A DNA stretch of 64,000 nucleotides from Ephydatia muelleri (taxonomy: Eukaryota > Porifera > Demospongiae > Spongillida > Spongillidae): positions 9,445,859 through 9,509,858 of the forward strand of contig JABACO010000010.1 in NCBI GenBank assembly GCA_013339895.1. The letters are read 5' to 3'. A program made the position numbers and the translations under genes. Shown one piece after another: positions 55,684 through 64,000 of the stretch. Under the pieces are notes generated by a model. It searched no databases, was not told the DNA's origin, and worked only from the letters and a program-made list of their open reading frames with translations. Positions within the stretch are counted from its first letter, which is position 1. Each line of letters opens with the position of its first letter.

Positions 55684-58600
55684 CTAGTGAGACATCTGTG
55701 ACTCCAAAGCACTGTTGGCCCATTCCGGGTGCACAGAGTTGATTTTGTCTACTATGGAGTTGACCTGGTAACAAACACCTTGGATACGCCTGTCCCATGA
55801 TAGCAGCGTCTCTCGCTCTGTAAATAAAAGACACATGCCGCAATGAGAAGGTCACATGCCGCAATGAGAAGGTCACATGCCACAATGAGAAGGTCACATG
55901 CCGCAATGAAAAGGTCACATGCTGCAATAAGGTCACATGCCGCAATAAGGTCACATGCCACACAGTGGAGGCTATAAAGGTACAGCACAGCATCAAGCCA
56001 GCTTCCCTGAATGACATACATTCTCAATTGACTCACTCCAATAAGCCTGCCAACTACAAGTATGGGACCTTTCCTACCTGTACCACCACAATTCATCGAA
56101 AACTCTTTTTAAATGATTTTGGTTCACTATTTTACTTACAGTACTAAATTTAAACAGTAAAGCTGTATGACCAAAGCTTTGTAATCCTCACTACCAGCTG
56201 AGCGAAGTGGACATACTTATAACACACAACAGATGACTGATCACTGATCACCATGACCCACAGTGTACTACACTCATGCACTGCCCACACCCGCCTGTGT
56301 GGTTATGGTGTGGTTAGGGATAGCACAGAAAATTTGAATTCAATCATAACAACCATCACACTTTTTCAATTTGGGCATAGCAGCCCAAGAATGAAGTCAG
56401 CTGATGTAAGTTATGCAAATAACATCTGGTGAACTGTGGAGTGAGTACAATGCCAAGCAACGTGTGTGAGTGGTAGGGGGAGGAGTGTGTGAGTGGTAGG
56501 GGGAGGAGTGTGTGAGTGGTAGGGGGAGGAGTGTGTGAGTGGTAGGGGAAGGAGTTGGAATGGATCAACTCACTCTTGAGGTAGATGACACGATCAATCT
56601 GGTCAATGGAACCAACCATTCTCTTCTCAGCAATCATGCGTGCTGCAACTTTCTCTGCCTGCACAAGAGAATCAGAGAACACATCGTAGCTAATCAATTT
56701 GCTGAGGTACTTTGTGATGGGTGGGGTCATGGGATGGTTCCATGACAACCCTTAGAACCCACCATCCAGCCAAATCTTTGCTGAATGATATTTTCCCTTT
56801 TAGGGCAAGCAAGACTGTACTAAAACCACTTAGCTAGTTATTGCTGAACATTATTAGATATTGAGTTGCAATACCAGCTATAACAAAGCAGTATACTTCA
56901 TGAAATAAGAATGAAGACACCTGCTGCCCATTAACTCTTCACAAGACCTTATGACCTTCCATCCCAAATCCTATGACCACTTAGGTTCACATGACACTTA
57001 CAATCACTGACCACATACATAGATTCACACATAGATTCTGTGCACACTGTGATTTTGATTACAATAAGGGTCAATCACCAACACATTGCATTATTCTATG
57101 TGCAAGCCTCCATGCCATTATTGTGAAGAAGCACATGACCTCCTACATACAGCAAACACGTGACCGCATGTAGCCTCGCCACCAATACCATGCAACCCAA
57201 AGCCTGGCTATGTATGGACCATCCAATCTCTGCAGACTAAGACAACATGACACCTCCATAGGTCTTCCAGTGTTGCAGCTATTGAGGGCACTTTGCATTT
57301 CCATCTTAGCACAGCTCTGGAGCCAAGGTGTATTATGTAGGAGGCTCCCACACTCCCCAAACTCCCTCCCTCCTCCCCACTTTCTCCCTTCCTCCTCCCT
57401 ACACTCCCTTCCCTCCTTCCTGCCTCCCCACCCTCCTTCCCTCCTCCCCACACTCCTTCCACCTTCCCACCTCTACAGCTTTGCACTAAGCAAAAGATGA
57501 TGGAAATAGTGTTGAACATGGCCCAGAAAATTTATCCCTTCAAAATACATCTTTAAAACTCCAATCTATTTATCCAACTGAGTTATATAAAACAGCCCTG
57601 ATGTGTTTCTTTCACTGCTGACCTTAGCCATATATGGCTAGGGTTAATAGCCATATATGGCTAGGGTTAATAGCCATATATGGCTAGGGTTAATAGCCAT
57701 ATATGGCTAGGGTTAATAGCCATATATGGCTAGGGTTAATAGCCATATGGCTAGGGTCAATAGCCATATATGGCTAGGGTTAATAGCCATATATGGCTAG
57801 GGTTAATAGCCATATATGGCTAGGGTTAATAGCCATATATGGCTAGGGTTAATAGCATGAGTTGGATAGAAGATATTGGCCAAGAAAGTGAGGATAATGG
57901 TGGTAAAGACCCTAGGCATATAGGGACCACCCATCTTGACCCTAGGCATATAGGGGCCACCCATCTTGACCCTAGGCATATAGGGGCCACCCATCTTGAC
58001 CCTAGGCATATAGGGGCCACCCATCTTGACCCTAGGCATATAGGGACCACCCATCTTGGGCATTTTGTGATTCAAGAACAGTGAATTCATATTGGCCACA
58101 CCCACTGAGCCATCCCAACCCCATTGGGAGAGGTGGAGAGGCTTGATGGTTAGGAGCCATTGGGAGAGGTGGGGAGGCTTGATGGTTAGGAGCCATTGGG
58201 AGAGGTGGAGAGGCTTGATGGTTAGGAGCCATTGGGAGAGGTGGAGAGGCTTGATGGTTAGGAGCCATTGGGAGAGGTGGGGAGGCTTGATGGTTAGGAG
58301 CCATTGGGAGAGGTGGGGAGGCTTGATGGTTAGGAGCCATTGGGAGAGGTGGAGAGGCTTGATGGTTAGGAGCCATTGGGAGAGGTGGAGAGGCTTGATG
58401 ACTAGGAGCCATTGGGAGAGGTGGGGAGGCTTGATGGTTAGGAGCCATTGGGAGAGGTGGAGAGGCTTGATGGTTAGGAGCCATTGGGAGAGGTGGGGAG
58501 GCTTGATGACTAGGAGCCATTGGGAGAGGTGGGGAGGCTTGATGGTTAGGAGCCATTGGGAGAGGTGGAGAGGCTTGATGGTTAGGAGCCATTGGGAGAG

Positions 58601-61541
58601 GTGGGGAGGCTTGATGGCTAGGAGCCATTGGGAGAGGTGGGGAGGCTTGATGGTTAGGAGCCATTGGGAGAGGTGGGGAGGCTTGATGGTTAGGAGCCAT
58701 TGGGAGAGGTGGAGAGGCTTGATGGTTAGGAGCCATTGGGAGAGGTGGGGAGGCTTGATGATTAGGAGCCATTGGGAGAGGGGGAGAGGCGCTTGATGAT
58801 TAGGAGCCATTGGGAGAGGTGGAGAGGCTTGATGGTTAGGAGCCATTGGGAGAGTTGGAGAGGCTTGATGGTTAGGAGCCATTGGGAGAGGTGGGGAGGC
58901 TTGATGGTTAGGAGCCATTGGGAGAGTTGGAGAGGCTTGATGGTTAGGAGCCATTGGGAGAGGTGGGGAGGCTTGATGGTTAGGAGCCATTGGGAGAGGT
59001 GGAGAGGCTTGATGGTTAGGAGCCATTGGGAGAGGTGGGGAGGCTTGATGGTTAGGAGCCATTGGGAGAGGTGGAGAGGCTTGATGGTTAGGAGCCATTG
59101 GGAGAGGTGGAGAGGCACTTGATGATTAGGAGCCATTGGGAGAGGTGGGGAGGCTTGATGGTTAGGAGCCATTGGGAGAGGTGGGGAGGCTTGATGGTTA
59201 GGAGCAAGCTTATGCTCATAGCTACAAGACCATACTTTTCATCAACACTGATGAGGAGCTCTTAGCAACCGTTGATGAGGAACTCTTAGCAACCACTAAC
59301 ATTACTGCCTATTAAAGGTTGTTGCCAACTTAAGACAGCAACCATGCACCATCACAACACAACCACATTGCTGCTATTGAAACTCTGAAGTCCTGATTAC
59401 TGCCTTATAAGGAGTTACTGCATACACAGGGTACATAGTCCTAGCTTCTTTTGTTGGGAGGGGAGGGGGGGGGGGGGGGGGGTGTCTGCAGAGTACGTGC
59501 ATTTCAAACCAATAGCAGCATCAAATGGATATAATTCTTGTGCCAGTGGAGGCATGCAGTGTGTGAGGCCACTGTGAAAGTATTGTTACACAAGAAAGGA
59601 TTTTGAGTAGCACTAATACTTGTGTAGTTACGACAAACAGAGGAAGAAAGGGATGGAAGGAGGGAGAGAGGGGGGAGGGAGGGAGGGGAGGAAGGGAGAG
59701 GGAGGGAGGGAGAGGGAGAGGGGGAGAGGGAGAGGGGGAGAGGGAGAGGGGGAGAGGGAGAGGGGGAGAGGGAGAGGTTAGGTAAAGTGAGAAGTGGATG
59801 AGAAACACATTCACACAAAAGTACCCAATGTTGCAACTAGTAATCTTACTTTCAATGGAGGAATCCCCAGTAATCTTCCCAACTCCTCAAATGATATGTT
59901 GTTGTAGAGCTTGCTTGCTGACAACATGTTGTGTTCAACCACAGCCAGATCCAAGATGGTGGAACCTGCCAACATGACAGACACACTAGCAGCCACGCAA
60001 CCCCTGCCTGCATCAATACCTTCCTGTGATTGCAAACATCTACCCCAAAGTTATGTCTGTATATTACTCAAAGCTACAAGTCTCCAGACCCACCACACAG
60101 CCACAGATGGATTAAAGTGTAGCAGTGATGTAATCCATCTGCACTGGTGACGTTATGGGCAGTCTGGGAGCCAAAACTAGACACATATGCCCCACGAAAA
60201 AAATCGAACCGTCATCACACCACTACACCATCACACCCACTACACCAATCACACCACGACACCAGCACACCACTACACCATCACACCACGACACATCACA
60301 CCACTACACATCACACCACGACACCATCACACCACTACACCATCACACCACGACACCAGCACACACTACACCATCACAAGACTACACATCACCCAGCACC
60401 ACCACTACACCATCAACACTACACCATCACACCACTACACCATCACACCACTACACCAGCACACGAACGACACCAGAACACGACGACACAGCACACCACG
60501 ACACCAAGCACACCACTACACCAGCACACCACGACACCAGCACACCACGACACCAGCACACCACGACACCAGCACACACGACACCAGCACACCACGACAC
60601 CAGCACACCAGCACACCACGACACCAGCACACCACGACACCAGCACACCACGACACCAGCACACCACGACACCAGCACACAGGACAGCACACCACGACAC
60701 CAGCACACCACGACACCAGCACACCACGACACCAGCCAACCACGACACCACGACACCACGACACCAACACCACGACACCAGCACACCACGACACCAGCAC
60801 ACCACGACACCACCAAACACCACGACACCAGCACACCAGACACCAGCACACCAGACACAGCACACCAGCACACCACGACACAGCACACCACGACACCAGC
60901 ACACCACGCAACCAGCACACCACGACACCAGCACACCACGGACACCAGCACACACGACACCAGCACACCACTGACACCAGCACACCAGACACCAGCACAC
61001 CACGACACCAGCCACCACAACACCAGCACACCACGACACACACACACCACGACACCACACACCACACACCAGCACAAAGACACCACACACCAGCACACCA
61101 GCACACCACTACACCCACACCATTACACCATCACACCACTACACCATACACCATTACACCATCACACCATACACCATCACACCACTACACCATCACACCA
61201 CTACACCATCACACCATTACACCATCACACGACTACACCATCACCATCACACCACTAGGATTGCAGGGAATGTCAAAACAGATAACTATATCTTTCCAGC
61301 ACCAAGGCTACGTAGCTGACACACGATGAAACCTATATGTCACTGTCACATGACCATCACATGACCATCATGTGACCATCACAGACCCAACATATGGCTA
61401 TAATGCTCCACACAGTTTTGCGCAATATTGAATCCTAATTACAGCCCACTCCTACCATCAGCTGTGATAGCTTTGTGGTGCACAGGTAGCTGTGCTGCAA
61501 AATCCTCCAACTCCATCACACGAATGATTCTTTCCAAGTAC
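55684..61541 (-). CDS. COPS4: COP9 signalosome subunit 4, C-terminal part (5' exons not in window)
   Basis: CSN4 is a PCI-domain subunit of the COP9 signalosome, which removes NEDD8 from cullins. Exons: 61541-61456 ([18 protein letters not shown]), 59965-59850 ([20 protein letters not shown]), 56658-56574 ([25 protein letters not shown]), 55817-55684 ([34 protein letters not shown], stop). The 421 nt give 139 residues, matching roughly residues 268-406 of the 406-residue vertebrate protein: the winged-helix part of the PCI domain and the C-terminal helix. Phases agree across all three internal introns. No exon for the first ~267 residues is recognisable in 61542-64000, so they probably lie to the right. 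The stop is only 414 bp from the start codon of the saposin gene on the same strand. Confidence 0.95.
55835..55962. repeat. 21-bp minisatellite, about 6 copies
   Basis: TCACATGCCGCAATGAGAAGG, with two shorter units; starts 18 bp upstream of the last COPS4 exon. Confidence 0.9.
56458..56555. repeat. 23-bp minisatellite, 4 copies
   Basis: GTGTGTGAGTGGTAGGGGGA plus GGA, ending 19 bp from the COPS4 exon 56658-56574 donor. Confidence 0.9.
57626..57855. repeat. 23-bp minisatellite with a perfect CArG box in each unit, 10 copies
   Basis: AGCCATATATGGCTAGGGTT plus AAT. CCATATATGG matches the SRF consensus CC(A/T)6GG; one of the ten units has lost two bases of it. The box is part of a 14-bp palindrome AGCCATATATGGCT. 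COPS4 intron 56659-59849. Confidence 0.9.
57908..58062. repeat. 30-bp minisatellite, 5 copies
   Basis: CCCTAGGCATATAGGGGCCA plus CCCATCTTGA. Confidence 0.9.
58112..59206. repeat. 36-bp minisatellite, about 30 copies
   Basis: GGTTAGGAGCCATTGGGAGA plus GGTGGGGAGGCTTGAT. The unit length is a multiple of three and several frames lack stops, so very long ORFs appear on both strands; these are artefacts. Confidence 0.95.
59465..59482 (+). repeat. G18 homopolymer
   Basis: 18 G residues in a COPS4 intron. Confidence 0.9.
59638..59778. repeat. GA-rich purine tract
   Basis: GGGAGAGGGGGAGA-type repeats, about 140 bp, 70 bp downstream (sense) of COPS4 exon 59965-59850. Confidence 0.9.
60105..60180. 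mobile_element. Degenerate family-C fragment
   Basis: CAGATGGATTA and TGTAATCCATCTG surround a short spacer, followed by GGCAGTCTGGGAGCC. Resembles one end of the family-C hairpins in a worn state; within a COPS4 intron. Confidence 0.45.
60205..61258. repeat. CACCA-rich degenerate minisatellite, about 1.05 kb
   Basis: Units CACACCACGACACCAG in the middle and CACACCACTACACCAT at both ends, so the array has a core and two matching flanks. Confidence 0.95.
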
Positions 61542-61579
61542 CTGTGCACACCACACAGAGAGAACACAATGGTCAATGG

Positions 61580-61762
61580 AAAGACAATATGGCTGTTTGG
61601 AGGGTTTAGACAATATGGCTGTTTGGAGGGTTTAGACAATATGGCTGTTTGGAGGGTTTAGACAATATGGCTGTTTGGAGGGTTTAGACAATATGGCTGT
61701 TTGGAGGGTTTAGACAATATGGCTGTTTGGAGGGTTTAGACAATATGGCTGTTTGGAATATG
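61580..61762. repeat. 26-bp minisatellite, 7 copies
   Basis: GACAATATGGCTGTTTGGAG plus GGTTTA, close to the COPS4 exon ending at 61541. Confidence 0.9.
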
Positions 61763-62179
61763 GCTGTTCGGAGGATTTAGACAAACATTTCAATGGGTTG
61801 AACAGCTTGACAAATGACATGTTTGCACAGTGGTATACACGTAGCTGACCAGGACATTTTCGGATTACAGTATACAAATATGACCAACTTGTTTTTACCC
61901 AGATTTGTAATTAGGTGATACAAATTAATGTAAGTTATTCAGTAGAGTTAATAGGATATAATCAACTAAGATTAATTACATTTAACAGATTTATAAAAAT
62001 TCCATTATTTTAATGAACTGATAGGTTTTAATCGCACCGTTATATTACTCTAAATAATGTAGGAATTAAATTAAATAATGGTCCCGAAATAGTTAATTAA
62101 AATCAAGGCAATAAAATCAAGATTCTTAAAACTTAGATAACAAACACAATTCATAATCATTAATGTATATCAGTTCAGA

Positions 62180-62910
62180 TAGATAGATGCTTATAGGTTA
62201 TCCGCAAATGAAAGGCAACTGCTTGGTACAGCCTGCTTTCTTGGACATGAACGAACATTGTGATCTTCTCCGCAGAAAGAACATTTCACAGCATTATATA
62301 TTCTTATGCTGCATGTAGTGGGCTGGTAAGTCTCCTTTGGTCTTCAACTCCTGTCTATGGTTAGTATACCCTGTACGACCAAGCTTGTAGCTAGATAACA
62401 TAAAAAGAGCTTCGTCTAAACTTATCTCACTGCTAAGCATTTCCTTGTGGAACAACTTGAGACCTACTGCAGCTATTATAGGCCTGTCATGTATGTAATT
62501 CTCCCTAACAATTGAGTTGCTGTAAGTTTTTGCACATCTGCTTTCTCCTTCAATAGAGCAAAAAAAGCATCTGTTCTCCTTTTGGAATGACGAGGGCTCA
62601 GTGCATCGAGTGGAGCAATTGTGCTGGTACTTGCTTCATCTTGTTCTTTTTCGATCTCTTCCTGGTTCATCGGTAACATCAGGTTTAAAAAACCATTCTT
62701 GCTGAAACTCCTTAAAGGATTTCTTTGTACTTTCGCTCTTCTACCGTTTATTTAATCTAGCCCATCTACTCCTAAGGCTGCGAAAGCGATACACCCATTG
62801 ATTAAAACTTACAGGCTCGTTCACTATTCATCGTCTGGCAGCTTCCATGTTGCTTCTAAACTTCATCACATACCTTCTTGATTGCTTATCCCTTGGTTGT
62901 CGGCCATAAT
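62180..62910 (-). pseudogene. Decayed ORF of unknown family with a zinc-knuckle-like motif
   Basis: On the minus strand, pieces of protein-like sequence lie in order: a start-like MADNQGISNQEG, a Lys/Glu-rich stretch (SFKEFQQEWFF), a 67-residue open piece with KRRTDAFFALLKEKADV, a helical segment LDEALFMLSSYKLGRTGY, and CSFCGEDHNVRSC, a C-x2-C-x3-H-x4-C knuckle as seen at the ends of some transposase proteins. It looks broken in several places. I do not recognise the family; a transposon-derived gene is the best guess. The flanks are AT-rich and repeat-poor. Confidence 0.35.
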
Positions 62911-62999
62911 TATAGCAAGTTATGCTGTGATTATTAACTTTTGTATCGTAAGTCACTAGTGTTTATAGCGTTTTTATAAATCCAAACCTTGAAGCGGCA

Positions 63000-63490
63000 A
63001 GAAGCGGCACGTGTTAATAGGTAGGCATTTCATAGCAGAAGGCTTTTTCTCTACTACTTTGCTTGAGAAGACCACCCTTTTTCGCCCGTCTGTTCACTTA
63101 GGCACTTGCACGTGATTTTATTTATATTCCGTAACGAGTAATCTACTTAAAATTATGTAACGAGCTATGCATATGAAAATTATACCAGTACCTGTAAGAA
63201 GGGTTTAAGAATATATGTCTACTTTATTTACTTTCCATCACTCAAATTTTTTAATAACTATCAGTAGCACTAAAAACACAACAGTTTTACATATTTACCA
63301 GCTTTGAACCCGGCTATCAAGGCCAATATAAAGCATAATTTGAAGTTACAGCTCGAATTATGATAGTTTAGGGAGTTTGGAATAAAGTCTAACGGTTATA
63401 TCTGACCCCATGTCATGGTCTTAAACCACTGTGGTTTGTCACAACTCTGAGACATCTTCACTGCAGACAAGCAACCCCTACCTTCCCCTC
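63000..63490. other. AT-rich stretch, nothing recognised
   Basis: No ORF, repeat or RNA gene recognised; probably COPS4 intron if its 5' exons lie to the right. Confidence 0.4.
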
Positions 63491-63504
63491 CCCTCTGCTC
63501 TGGT

Positions 63505-63725
63505 ATGGGAGGACACACCCCTCATGGGGAGGACCCACACCTCATGGTGAGGACCCACACCTCATGGAGAGGACCCACACCTCATGGGGAGGACCCACAC
63601 CTCATGGGAAGGACAAACCCCTCATGGAGAGGACACACCCCTCATGGAGAGGACACACACCTCATGGGGAGGACACACACTTCATGGGGAGGACACACCC
63701 CTCATGGAGAGGACACACCCTCCTC
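63505..63725. repeat. 20-bp minisatellite, about 11 copies
   Basis: CACCTCATGGGGAGGACCCA with variants. Confidence 0.9.
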
Positions 63726-64000
63726 CCATCAATATTGGGCAAGGGTTTGACCTGGCCTACACATCCTGATTCCCAAAGTGATGAGAAAATTTTGCAAACT
63801 TGTGCGTTTGCAGGTTAAGACAAAACACAGCTAAGCTCTTAAAGGAATAAAGTAATATATATGCAACCTTTTCACTGATGAAATATGAAGTTCACCTCAT
63901 GACAAGCCCACCTCACACAATGGTACATCTTAGACTGAGTCCACAACTCACAAGTACATCTTACATGTCCATCATCCCCAAACACACACACAAACACACA

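Noticed and set aside
57626-57855. Telomere-like repeat
   Set aside because: The unit contains TAGGGTTAA once per 23 bp but there is no TTAGGG run.
57803-59098. 431-codon minus-strand ORF and its plus-strand partners
   Set aside because: Made entirely of the 36-bp and 30-bp tandem repeats inside a COPS4 intron; no start context or domain.
58112-59206. CRISPR array
   Set aside because: Head-to-tail repeats without unique spacers, in a eukaryotic intron. The same holds for 24095-24552, 30225-30590 and 31246-31550.
60155-61329. ORFs of 275-380 codons rich in His, Thr and Pro, and Cys/Val-rich ones on the minus strand
   Set aside because: Translation of the CACCA repeat; same artefact in several frames.

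Overview
The window is nuclear DNA of an animal. The genes are intron-rich, with GT-AG introns from 55 nt to several kb, and they encode metazoan proteins (SIN3 co-repressor, COP9 signalosome subunit 4, a prosaposin-like precursor, an SRCR receptor). The rest is dominated by AC/GT microsatellites, dozens of minisatellites and many palindromic MITE-like elements. Together this points to a marine invertebrate. A sponge is my best guess, but nothing in the sequence proves it.

Layout. (1) 657-21961, minus strand: a Sin3 gene. I can trace 26 exons in one open frame, about 924 residues; the 3' end runs off the left edge. (2) 21962-26388: spacer with a hairpin element and three adjoining minisatellite blocks. 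(3) 26389-36569, plus strand: a glycoside hydrolase family 116 (GBA2-like) gene predicted to encode a type II membrane protein with an inserted PAN/apple-like module. Its first exon is not settled, and one frame switch in exon 2 is unexplained. (4) 36570-43447: gene-poor spacer full of hairpin elements. (5) 43448-47306, minus: a single-pass membrane protein with two SRCR domains. (6) 47307-49512: spacer with nested palindromic elements. (7) 49513-55270, minus: a prosaposin-like gene, signal peptide + SapA + three SapB domains, two of which lie in near-identical tandem 1.3 kb units. (8) 55684-61541 and beyond, minus: the 3' half of COPS4, with N-terminal exons presumably past the right edge. 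(9) 61542-64000: repeats and a decayed ORF with a zinc-knuckle-like motif.

The genes do not form an operon or an obvious pathway. Sin3 and COPS4 are housekeeping nuclear regulators. The GH116 enzyme and the saposin precursor both belong to families tied to glycosphingolipid breakdown, but their closeness may be chance. The most unusual feature is the intron landscape. Several Sin3 splice sites are copied inside tandem repeats, three GH116 acceptors sit behind pyrimidine-rich minisatellites, foldback elements lie within 40-100 bp of exons, and one COPS4 intron holds ten tandem copies of a 23-bp unit, nine of them carrying a perfect CArG box.

Exon borders were derived by hand from GT/AG signals, phase agreement and resemblance to remembered family sequences. 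No search or alignment was run.
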